Shown piece after piece: positions 54,486 through 64,000 of a stretch of DNA of 64,000 bases (position 1 is its first letter; every line of letters starts with the position of its first letter). A program made the position numbers and the translations under genes. The notes beneath the pieces were generated by a model, which was given only the letters and a program-made list of their open reading frames with translations, was not told the DNA's origin and ran no database searches. This DNA comes from Sepioteuthis lessoniana (taxonomy: Eukaryota > Mollusca > Cephalopoda > Myopsida > Loliginidae), in the NCBI GenBank assembly GCA_963585895.1, contig OY757921.1:82393232-82457231 (forward strand), written 5' to 3'.

Positions 54486-56853
54486 AACAAAGAAGCCAAC
54501 CCAAACACTATGGAAATTTCCTGGGGTTTTTTTGTGAGGGAAGAAGGAATTCTAAAAAGTTTGTCTTCCCAACAAGTAACTTCAAATTGAAATTAAAAGA
54601 GATGAAATTATAAACAGTGATTTTCCAATTTACATGCCTGTTTAATTTTCTAATGAACACTTGATAAAGATCAGAGATACTAATAATTCAATAGCTGTGA
54701 ACAGTGATTTTTATCTGAAACAGAACATATAAATCCAAGCAGGCAACTTTGGTTCTTTAACATTTATTTTTGTATTTGAGAGATACATCAGAAATGAAAT
54801 GCTTTTCAGTAAGAAAATGAACACATTTCTTAGCTACATATACTTTTTTCTCCATCCAGCTGCTTCCCACTCAAGCTATTGCTACTATCACACTCCACCC
54901 GATTGATTCATCCAAGTCTTTTTTTTTTTTTTTCTACAGTCTCATCAATGAGTTATTTATGCTTTAACTATTCACGATTTTTTTTATTTTTTTTACTCTC
55001 ACTTGCTATTTATTTATCTTGATCACTTTGTGTCGGTTTCCATGGTGACAAGCAAAATAAGCCCAATGTGCCGGTCTTGAGAAAGAATAAACTCCCAAGA
55101 CTTTCTCACTATCATACAAACTCACAGTAATAGAAACATAGACAAAGGGATATTCTTTATACATACCTGGTATTTCTTTTTGGTAAATCAGTAATTATGA
55201 GGTAGTTAGTTCTCATGTAGAAGTGGTCACGTTTGAAAGAAGTAGAAATAGGTCCACTGAGATAAGTTAAGTAGATGAAAGAATCCAGATTTAGGTGCCA
55301 TTCTTCATGATTTTGGTCAACATCAACATATATTTAAAAAAATATACTCTTTATCCTTTTGTTTTTAGTGTGTGTGTATGTGTGTGTGTGTGTTCTTCAT
55401 AAGTTTTAAAGAATTGCAAAACAGGGGCTTCTTTAAAAATGTTGACTAGTACAGGTGTATACATTTAGGGTAGTAACTAGTAGAACAGAACCCTTTCCCC
55501 AACAAAAAAATAAATCTTAGGAAAAGTCTGGAAAGGTAAAAGTGGTAAGGAGTAGGGAGGTGGGGAAGATCTCTCTCTCTCTCTCTCTCTCTCTTGTCAA
55601 TGTTAAACAGCCAGGGTATTTCCTTCATGAAAAGTTTGCAAAGTATTAACAACAGCCTATGGGCTTGAAAGATAGCAGCAGTAGCAGAAAAAAGAACAGA
55701 CAGGACCAGCAGCAGTTTTAGTAACCAGAAAGTATGTTTTGGTGTATTGCAAAAAACTTTTTAGAGAACTTCATATCATTGGTTCACTCGCACCATTTAC
55801 TTATTTGTTTCATCTTCCTCCTCCTACTACGACAAACACACATACATACATATATCATATATAGATATAGATAATTTCTTTTTTTTTTTTTTTTTTTGGT
55901 AACACAAATTTTTTTTTGTTTTTTTTTCACCAAGTGCAGCATTAGTTTATATATCTACATATATATATATATGAGAGAGAGAGATATTTTTTTTATTTTG
56001 CAGCATCGCAAATATTTTTGTTTCATCAAGTGCAGCATTAGCTAACAGTCATAAATATTTGGGTTCAGAAGGTGCACAAAAATATACAAGTGCCAGAAGA
56101 AAAAGGTAGACATGATTCGAAAAACAATAGGTGCTCTAAAAAAATAAGTCAAAATATATAGAATTCTCTCTCTCTCTCTCTCTCTCTCCCCTTTGTTTTT
56201 TCTTCTGTATATATAAATGTATGTACTGTTTTTGGTTTAAAGTTGATGTTCTTTCCTCTGGCCTCTCTTGTATTGCCTTTATATACACACACACACATAC
56301 ACACACTTTTTCTTTAATGCACACAAAAACAACTGCTAATGGCAAACAAATTGATTAGAATGAGAGAGATAGAGAGAGAGAAGGGTAAAGAGTAGAACAA
56401 TTGTGCATATTTAAGTGGAGAGAGGGAAGAGAGAGGTAGAGGTTGTCATTCGAGTGGGGGGACAAGTAGAAGTGCAAACAATTTGTGTAACTCAGAGGGA
56501 GTACAAATTTGTGTGTGTCAGTCAAGTGGCTGTATACCAAACAAAGTTTATTCATGAGCCTACAAATTTATGTATGTGTCAAATGAAATGAACCCCATAT
56601 ATTTGAATAGTTCACAGTGTGAGGGAGAGAGAGAGAAGTTAAGTTAAGTATATAGAAATATTTACAGCATAATTCTAAGAATCTATAAGAATACAATTTT
56701 TTACATGTGTTAGTGTGTGTAAATTCAAATATGTTTGAAAACCAAGGTATATCTCAGATTAGCCTGTTCACTTTAATATTTGCATACATGTAAAATCTAT
56801 CACTTACTTTCATACCAATCTAGTAGGAGTTTAGTAAATTACTTGAGTCTGTA

Positions 56854-56897
<44 letters not shown>

Positions 56898-57249
56898 TAT
56901 ACACTGTAGAGGCAAGAAATTGACAGTCACCAAGTACCGATGAATCTATTTTTATATTTTCCTAAAATATACATGTTCTATGATATTGGGTACTTATTTA
57001 TATATATAATTAAAATTTTCCACTAAAAACAATCCACATCAGTAAAATAAAGTGCTCTATGTACAAGAATTCAGAGAAAAAGTACTATAGTTTAACTATA
57101 AGATAAAACAAGTTGATATCACCCATGACTGTGAGTTTCATGTATCTGATCATTCTTGTTGAATTCAGAAGACTTTAGATATGTAGATACAAACCCAACT
57201 GAATATTGGGGTGAATTTTATTTTGTCTTATTTCATATTTGAAATATCA

Positions 57250-57295
<46 letters not shown>

Positions 57296-58099
57296 CACAG
57301 GTAAGAGGTGTGTTATAAAATTCTCATAAAATTGAAATATCATTATCTTTATTAATTACTATATTATTATCATTATCATACAGTTGCCATTACCATAATA
57401 CTAACAATTTAAATTTTTATAAAATAGAATATTTTATTAGGGAATATCTACATACACATTGTAATATTTCAGTACATTATAAATGTGTGCATGCATAAAT
57501 ATAATTACATAAATAATTTTATGTACATTGCTGTGTATATTGATATATGCTTATATGTAACTCTCTTGTGAGAGTTAATGTGTTGATAGGTCATAGAGTA
57601 TTTAACTTAAAGGATCTCCAGGTTAGTTGGTGAGTATATCTTACCTACCTACATACCTATCAAGCTACTTACCAAGCTAACCACTTATCTCATTGGTGTT
57701 TTAATGAACACTAATTTGACTGAATAGTTCATCATTTTAAAAAATACAGCCCAGAATGGCACAACTATTTTAACAACAGAAACTATTTCGGGTAATTTTT
57801 ACAGATGTTTCTTCTTTTTACTTTTTTTAATCAAATTATTTTTCTGCAATTAAAACCTCCCTTTCAATTGAGAATAGTTTTTAAAAATTGGCTCTGTAAA
57901 ATTTAATGCATTTTTCTGCAATAAATTTAATTTTTTTAAAGTAATAGTATTCAAATTTCTGCCATTATTAATTATTATTGTATTTTTTACATGTATTTCT
58001 TTCATTTTATTCAGTTCCTATCTCATCAATTTTTTTGTTTTAGAACTCCTCCAAGGTTGGTAAGATATGAGCTATAATTGTCCTAATAGTTAACAAAAT
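54486..58099. other. Long single-copy-looking, low-complexity region
   Basis: The longest stretch without SINEs. Holds (TG)n at 55370-55391, (CT)n at 55573-55593, T-runs at 54922-54937 and 55880-55899, (GA)n/(CT)n pieces at 56166-56190 and 56366-56382, (TA)n at 56857-56894 and (TG)n(TA)n at 57249-57292. TGCAGCATTAG occurs at 55937 and 56031. A foldback K arm lies at 56908-56950. It could contain an untranslated exon or intron, but nothing identifies one. Confidence 0.45.
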
Positions 58100-58289
58100 G
58101 GGTTGGTTTGGTTTCTTTGATTAATGGCACCTTAGTACAATTTAACCCATAGCTGGGATGATAAGGGGGTTCATATCATTCCTATGTGTATTGGTCAGAA
58201 AGTCAATGTAAGTGTAATTGGAATTTGAACTTGCTTAAATATGATGTTGCAGTCCAGCACATTAGCTGCAATGACAGAGGGACTTCCCA
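58100..58289 (-). mobile_element. SINE-B with internal deletion
   Basis: Complement: GGTTTCTTTGATTAATGGCA tail joined to ATTTAACCCATAGCTGGG; about 50 bp lost. B-box and head traces at 58215-58285. Confidence 0.73.
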
Positions 58290-58493
58290 ATAATAAAATA
58301 GAAAGAGAAGGATTTCTTGATGGAAATAAAAGATTATCTTTTTAAATTTTCAAAATAAGCTGATGTCTTTGGCACTAGTATGGTCAGGTCAGCAAACAAG
58401 AATCTCATTTTTTTATGACTTTAGTACTGGGTGATCAAAGATGGAAAAGCAGGGGGAGTTGAGTCATCGAACTCCATATATTCAGCAGATGCT

Positions 58494-58777
58494 TTATCGA
58501 GGTGCTAGTAATGTAATGGTTATCATTGTAGGAAATGGACACAATGACCAGAGTTCAAATCCTACATGAGACTGCTGGCATTTCACATAGCACTAATACA
58601 TATGAATTCAACTATTCTCGCTCCAGCTATGGGTAAGTAGTAGAGCAGACTGAGCTCTTTAACCTTGGTATGGTGACCAATCTAGGAGAATGAAAACTCT
58701 GAATTCAAACCTGTTAAACTCTACTAAAAGAATTGACTATGAGTCACATTCTACTGATGAAGAGTATTTAATCAATG
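58494..58777 (+). mobile_element. SINE-A with 19-bp target-site duplication
   Basis: A box TAATGTAATGG, B box GAGTTCAAATCC, body GCTATGGGTAAGTAGTAG, diverged tail. Perfect duplications CATATATTCAGCAGATGCT at 58475-58493 and 58778-58796. The body is diverged from the consensus although the duplications are perfect. Confidence 0.9.
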
Positions 58778-58796
58778 CATATATTCAGCAGATGCT

Positions 58797-59447
58797 GGGG
58801 TTCCTAGAGCAGTTTGAGAAAAAGTCAGTCATGAGCAATTGATCATTACACATGGAGAAAGAGGACCACCAGGCCAAGGTAAGCGCTTAAAACAGTTCCA
58901 GGAAAATTACCAATAGGGCAAGCAGTGTGTCACAGCAAGACAAAATGAAACAAAGAACTAACCAGCATTCAAGTTTCATCCACCATCCGTAGCAATATTG
59001 TTAGGGTCTGCAATGACCTGATAAGTATCAAACACACAGTCTGCTGAGAGTCATTGCAAAAAAAAAAAAATATCCTTATAAATAAAGTCAACAATACAAT
59101 TGTATTCTTGGACTTGTTTTATTACTCTTTTTTTTTTTAAGGAACTGACCTATGGCTTCTAAAATTTCAATTAAAGTCAGTGGCCATCATCTTTCTTTTT
59201 ATTAAAAAGTAAACACAATGTGTGGACAGGTCAGTCAGCAGGCAAGACTGAACAGATTACTGATCAGTACTATGACACTTGACTGACACTAAATGAATAA
59301 TTAAGTCAGGTGTAAAGCAATTTAATACATGAATAATAAATAAACTGAATTAAAAAAACAAACTAAGTTAAATCATTTAAACAATATTATAATCTTTTTT
59401 TTTTTTTGCATTTCATACAAGAAAGTGCATAAAATGAAAGTGATAAA
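58797..59447. other. Nothing recognised
   Basis: Single-copy-looking; A and T runs at 59060 and 59397. Confidence 0.45.
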
Positions 59448-59606
59448 TAGCTATGCATAAATAGTAGAGTAGACTGGGTTCTTTAATCTTGTGGTGGCAA
59501 CCAGTCTATGAGAAGGAAAAAACTGAATTCAAACTATTTATACTCTTCTTACGGAATTGATCTTGTGTTGTGTGCTGCCATGGTCAACAGGTTTGGTAAA
59601 TACATA
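59448..59606 (+). mobile_element. SINE-A, 3' part
   Basis: GCATAAATAGTAGAGTAGAC, CAGTCTATGAGAAGG, tail GGTTTGGTAAATA. Confidence 0.7.
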
Positions 59607-59665
59607 CAATTAAAGTGGTTAAAAGAATAAATTTCGATTCTTAACTTTTTTCTTTTTTTATCTAA

Positions 59666-59913
59666 CTAGGCCATTGGTCTAATGCGTAGAGTGTTTGCCA
59701 ATGGTCCAGGAGACCAGAGTTCAATCCTAGGTCGAGTAATACCAAAGACTCAAAAAATGCTACTTCATGCTGCTTTGCTTAACACTCAGCATTATAAGGT
59801 AAGGAGCAATCCGGGGAATGGAGTAGCACCCACCCTGTACACCTCAATGTAGTAGTTATTGAAAAGGGAGCCTTCAGGTCACCCTCTACTAATGTCGCAA
59901 ACTTTACTTACTT
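59666..59913 (+). mobile_element. SINE-C
   Basis: Head GGCCATTGGTCTAATGCG, B box GAGTTCAATCC, body CTTAACACTCAGCATTATAAG, tail GTCGCAAACTTTACTT. A short deletion (about 15 bp) lies after GGTAAGGA. Confidence 0.83.
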
Positions 59914-60600
59914 TTTTATTAACGCATATTCTTGAATATGGCTGAAACTGCAAAAAAAACAAACAAAACAACTTTGTTGAAGAAGGGAACAGATTGAAAC
60001 AAGTGCTGCTTTGTTAATTGGACAAAAAGGAAAATCTTAAATGTCAATCAATATAAATGAACACACACTGTTTTGGAGCTTATTCCTTCTGAAACTTCAT
60101 CTTTACATATAAAGACAAGAAAATGAAAGTTTGCACTCCAAGTTGTGAGAGGTAAGGAAGAAAGTGAAAAGAGAGTTTTTTTGTGCAAGGAAGAGAAAGA
60201 AATAATAAGGGAAGAGACTGAGAAGACAGTCAAGGTAAGGAAAGAGAGGAGCAGAAGAAAAAGCGATTAACAGCGAGTGGGATGAGTGGGGAATTGTAAG
60301 AGAAACAGGGTTCAAATAAAAGAAAAGCGATAGATTGTATTGGCAAAGAGAGTGAATTCTATTTAAAAAAAAACAAAACCAAAAAAACAAAAAAACGTAT
60401 TTGCTCTGTTTTACACTGTTATTGATTCAAAACAAACAATAACATTGACAGCATATTTTCATAGCTTTGGATTTTAAAGATATGAACACACGTGAGGAAA
60501 ATATCAAATATTTAAGTTGAATGTACACTGAAGACAGCAAAATGTACAGCATGAAATAGGTAATTATTTATGTATGTGTTTATTTTCAAGATGACCCCTA
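59914..60600. other. Nothing recognised; purine-rich patch
   Basis: GA-rich on the plus strand at 60120-60310, giving CT-rich, low-complexity open frames on the minus strand. No gene. Confidence 0.5.
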
Positions 60601-60772
60601 AAGTTTGGTTTCTTTGTTTAATGGCATATCAACCTTCATGGGTTATTCAATGCCAAAGCCATCCTTGCAGAAGAACAGCGGTGATACTATTCAACCCACA
60701 GCAGGAGGGGGTTCTATACCTTTCCCAGGGGCATTAGTACAAAAGTGAATGTGACAGTTCCACTGGAGTTGA
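60601..60772 (-). mobile_element. SINE-B, 3' half
   Basis: Complement: GGTTTCTTTGTTTAATGGC, AATGCCAAAGCCATCC, ACCTTTCCCAGGGGCATTAG. Head lost at the junction with SINE-A. Confidence 0.78.
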
Positions 60773-60892
60773 AATAGTATAGCAGACAGGGTTTTTTAGT
60801 TTTGGTATAGCAACTAATCTAGGAAAAGGAAAATTCTGATTTCAAACCAGCTGTACTCCACTGCCTATTGTGGAGGGATTAATTAAATATAT
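60773..60892 (+). mobile_element. SINE-A, 3' part
   Basis: AAATAGTATAGCAGACAGG then CTAATCTAGGAAAAGG. It begins exactly where the minus-strand SINE-B stops. Confidence 0.65.
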
Positions 60893-61030
60893 AGAGAGAA
60901 AATTTTTAAATAAAAGTGTGGCTAATAACTATCAGGTTATAGATTTATTGATCTATTTTCACATATAATGAATGTGACCATTATGTCTTCAGGAAAGCTT
61001 CTTTAATTTTTTCTTTTTTAGATTTCAAAT

Positions 61031-61112
61031 GTGTTTAATATATATATATATATATATCTTTAACTGACTTTGTGTCATATCATGCCCATAGCAGAGGGGT
61101 TGGGTAAATACA
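61031..61112 (+). mobile_element. (TA)n and SINE-A tail fragment
   Basis: TA tract at 61036-61057, then GACTTTGTGTCATATCATGC and GCAGAGGGGTTGGGTAAATA. Confidence 0.6.
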
Positions 61113-61944
61113 TACTCATAGATGTCTGTATGTACTGCTTTCAAATTATATTAACCTGGATAATTTATATTGTAAGGATCCAATTTGTGTATATATTTTA
61201 CAGCAAAAATAGCACACCACAGCCAGATTTTTGGTAGGGCAATAGTATTAAACACTACAACTTCCCAGTCTTATTTTCAATTGAATAATAATATCTGAAA
61301 GAAATGGAGGACCTAATTGATAATATTTCTCAGTGATAATCAAATCTGAAGGACAATTAGATATTTGCTTAAATGTTTTCACCTCATGTGAATGATTAAG
61401 TCTTTTTTTATGAGTTAAAAATTCCAAAATGCTACAAGCTGAGAGAGAAATGGTCCTCATTCAAGTCTTTGAAGTTTACAGGGTAATAACTTAAACTTGA
61501 AGGTAAATGTATATTGCACTACTATAATTTTTTAAAAAATCGTAATTAAAATTTGAAAAGAAAATCGTATCAACATTAAAAGAGAAAAAGAAATGAAAAA
61601 ATTACAAGTTGTTTCATAAAATAATGATACGTTTATTTTAACAGCTTCATTATTTTCTTTTCCTTTCTCCTCTTTTATCATGAATTTTTTTTTTTTTTTC
61701 ATCTTTCAATTGAAATGACAGGACAGAATGTTGAAATAGAAAAATATATTGTGGAACACTCCTTGCACACATGGTAAATTTCAAAAGTGAACAAACAAAA
61801 TGACAAAATTCCTAATTGAATGAAAAATTTTCTAAAATAAAGTTTTTAAAAAGTAGAGAACAGATCAGCACTCATGTTTCATCCATCATCGTTAGGGTTC
61901 ACTCAACGTAGACCAAAAAGTTAAATGTCATGTGTTATTTGCAG
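61113..61944. other. Unassigned; repeat N
   Basis: 61307-61375 (ACCTAATTGATAATATTTC, AATCAAATCTGAAGGACAA) matches 63147-63215 and, more weakly, 63700-63765. The rest is AT-rich and unassigned. Confidence 0.45.
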
Positions 61945-61949
61945 ATAAA

Positions 61950-62310
61950 TGGCTTGGTTTGATTTAGTTTTATGGCATATCAACCATTGTAGGTTATTTT
62001 AATGCCAAATCCATTTTTATACATATAAACAGTTCTATTTCAAACAATTCAGTTTAGTACAAGTACAGTTTAGTTCTATTTAACCCATAAATAGGACCCT
62101 ATCTGTTGCTACCAGTCCAAGCCTGATTGGACTTGGGAGCAATGGCAATGAAGGGATACTCCGCATTCCCCAAAGCTTCAGCATTACTAGAACCTCACAA
62201 TCAGATTGCTTAGTGTCATATTGAGGACACTCATTAGGAAGAGCTCTACCCCTCTGCAGAGATGCAGTCGCTGTAATCTACAGCCCCAGCCGATTAGGCC
62301 ACAGAGAAAT
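61950..62310 (-). mobile_element. T element
   Basis: Tail complement TTATGGCATATCAACCATTG, one tandem unit (CAATTCAGTTTAGTACAAG), body CCCATAAATAGGACCC, GGGAGCAATGGCAATGAAGG, end GCAGAGATGCAGTCGCTG. Compact copy with tail and body both present. Confidence 0.68.
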
Positions 62311-62439
62311 TGTAATAAAAACAACACTAGATTGTTTTGGTAATAGGTCAATAGTTTTTAGCAAATACTAAGTTTCAACCTAAGGAAGGTCAAATTACTG
62401 ATTAATCAGGTGTAAGAGGATATGGCAAAGAGATGAAGT

Positions 62440-62668
62440 TTGGTTTGGTTTGGTTTTGTTTTGTTTAATGGCATATCAACCTTTGTGGGTTATTAAATGC
62501 CAAAGCCATCCTTGTAAAACAGCAGTGGTACTATTTAAAAAGGGGATTCGTACCTTTCCCAAGGGTATTAGTTTGAGAGTAAATACAATAGTGCAACTGG
62601 AGTTTGAACTCACTTAATATATTGTTTCAGTCCAGTTTGTTAGCAACAAGGCCATAGGGATTTCCCCA
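62440..62668 (-). mobile_element. SINE-B, nearly full length
   Basis: Complement: TTTAATGGCATATCAACC, ACCTTTCCCAAGGGTATTAG, GAGTTTGAACTC (B box). Part of the centre (about 20 bp) deleted. Confidence 0.8.
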
Positions 62669-62736
62669 CGAGATGAAATAACTGAATAGAAAGAATGACA
62701 GGAAAGTGAAGATGGAAATATCATTATCACCAAAGC

Positions 62737-62985
62737 ATGCCAATAGCATAGATTCTTTTGACTCTCTACTGGCCATTGCTCCTGGTTAATCCTCTAGATA
62801 GTACCCAGTGTCAGTACAGAGCTGATAAATGTAAGTTTTTGCTGGTCAGCCAACACTGGCACATTCATGAAAAGGAGAACATTGCTGAAGAGTTTGTCCT
62901 TACTTCTTCTGTCGTGCACAGTATATCTTCTTCATCTTACTTGGATGGTTTGTAAGATGGGAAGTTGGTGGCCATACAAGAGCTA
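62737..62985 (-). mobile_element. LINE tail
   Basis: Complement of the LINE tail: TTTGCTGGTCAGCCAACAC, AGTTTGTCCTTACTTCTTC, TTGGATGGTTTGTAAGATGG. Reading frame broken. Confidence 0.65.
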
Positions 62986-63146
62986 TTTTTCGTTTTGTTT
63001 TTTAATAAAAGTCTGTCAGTTTTCCCTCACTACTGCAATTCATATTCGATAAAGAGTAAGCAATTTAACAGGAAGCTTAACAGCCACTTTTCACCAATTA
63101 CTTAAACTAATCTTGACAATTCACGTATTCATTTAGAAGCAGTAAA

Positions 63147-63215
63147 TGACCTAATTACTGATACTTCTCGGCATTTTCAGCTATAATCAAATTTGAAGGC
63201 CAATTAAAGCATGGA
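63147..63215 (+). repeat. Dispersed repeat N
   Basis: ACCTAATTACTGATACTTC, AATCAAATTTGAAGGCCAA; see 61307-61375. Another, weaker copy lies at 63700-63765. Confidence 0.45.
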
Positions 63216-63399
63216 CTGCAATTGAAAGGTTAAAGAACACATAAAAATTTGATCTCTCTGATAAAATGAAATGAGAATTCTTCCAAACTGTATTAATGTA
63301 AGTATGACTGTATGGTTGCACCACTTAGACTTTAATTAAATGCCTAGACAAAAAGCTAGATGGGAACTATACAAGGATGCTGCATGCTGTTTTTATCAG

Positions 63400-63670
63400 A
63401 TCCTGGAAGCAGCACTTGTATGGCCACTTACCTCCCATTTCACAAACCATCCAAGTAAAATAAGCAAGACATACTTTCACTGCTGATTAAGTAAGAATGA
63501 ACTCATAAGCAACATTCTCAGATGGACTCCTATAGATGGACACACCAATGTTGGCTAACCAGCAAAAACTTATATTCATCAGCGCTGTACAGACACAAAG
63601 TGCTGTCAAGAGAGCATACAAAGAGTGATACCTGATAAGGAGGGTAAAAGGAATTCATGCTGTCAGCATG
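63400..63670 (+). mobile_element. LINE tail
   Basis: The plus strand reads ILRWTPIDGHTNVG, a stop, then PAKTYIHQRCTDTKCCQE: the ORF2 C-terminal block with a stop in place of Arg. Clade not assignable without the reverse-transcriptase domain. Confidence 0.7.
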
Positions 63671-64000
63671 CCTTAATGATGATATTGAAACAAGGAAAAA
63701 ACTGATTTGCTAATATTTCTCAATGTTAGCAATAATAAACAAATTTGAAGGATAAATATTTGTACATATATGTTCTCCTACAAATATCACTAAGGCAACT
63801 CCAAAGGAGAAATTAAAACATCTTTTAATGTCTTTTTATTAATTTGAAAAAAAAAAAAGAAAAGAAAACACACACAATGATAACAGCAGACAGGTTTATA
63901 AGGACATAGAAATGGCCTTCATTTGTTTTGATCATAGCATTACTCCACTGACACTTAGTAGATATTCCTGGGTATTAACAAATGAAATAAGGTAATTGCT
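63671..64000. other. Unassigned; weak repeat N
   Basis: AATATTTCTCAATG and ACAAATTTGAAGGATAA (63700-63765) resemble repeat N. Remaining sequence unassigned. Confidence 0.4.

Noticed and set aside
54920..55120. Acceptor-like T-run followed by CTACAG as an exon start
   Set aside because: No open frame of useful length follows, and T-runs are common here.
60048..60390. Minus-strand frames of 61 and 95 codons rich in Leu, Ser and Phe
   Set aside because: They result from a purine-rich plus strand; low complexity, no domain.

Overview
This window is AT-rich animal nuclear DNA with no host protein-coding gene that I can support. It is filled with short interspersed elements carrying internal RNA polymerase III boxes, mariner-type DNA transposon remnants, pieces of Penelope-like and other non-LTR retroelements, a solo LTR, foldback elements, one 87-bp minisatellite, and many (TA)n, (CA)n, (CT)n and (GATA)n tracts. 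The abundance of tRNA-headed SINEs sharing a central domain resembles what is described for coleoid cephalopods (octopus and squid SINEs). An octopus-like mollusc is my best inference; the sequence does not prove it.

Repeat families named here. SINE-A: about 285 bp, tRNA-like head, tail ending near GGTTGGTAAATA. SINE-B: about 243 bp, tRNA-like head, tail containing GGCATTAAATAACC and ending (AACC)n. SINE-C: about 260 bp, tRNA-like head, body with ACTCAGCATTATAAGG and end CCAACTTTACTT. SINE-D: degenerate tRNA-like head and a body with CAAAGCCAAATGG and TGAAAATCAGCATTT. SINE-E: one copy with a poly-A tail. T element: longer unit with about 55-72 bp internal tandem repeats and the same 3' tail as SINE-B; its forward direction is taken as ending in that tail. 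M1: internally deleted mariner. LINE tail: C-terminal end of a non-LTR retrotransposon ORF2.

Layout. 0-8.2 kb: SINE-rich, with a 215-bp foldback at 3.5 kb. 8.85-10.23 kb: 16-unit 87-bp minisatellite. 11-13 kb: M1 and a second mariner remnant. 14.3-15.3 kb: Penelope-like remnant. 16-20 kb: mixed SINEs, including SINE-E with an inverted copy of its own head. 20-24.5 kb: microsatellite-rich, with a GC-richer single-copy-looking patch at 21.9-22.5 kb. 25-34.5 kb: T elements and two M1 copies sharing the same flanking repeat; one contains a nested SINE-C and a solo LTR. 36.8-37.9 kb: mariner inside a LINE tail. 39.6-40.7 kb: AT-rich degenerate repeat. 41.5-43.5 kb: a 175-bp inverted repeat with one mismatch. 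47.7-48.0 kb: large hairpin. 48.7-54.5 kb and 58-63.7 kb: SINE/T clusters. 54.5-58.1 kb: mostly single-copy-looking, low-complexity DNA.

The elements interact as parasites and hosts: SINE-B and T share a 3' tail, as expected when a SINE borrows a LINE's reverse-transcriptase recognition site, and several insertions can be ordered by nesting. The most interesting signals are a recurrent hammerhead-like core (CTGANGA, stem, GAAA) at six loci, two of them in Penelope-like sequence and one in the SINE-E tail; the near-identical inverted repeat; and SINE copies with local inversions.
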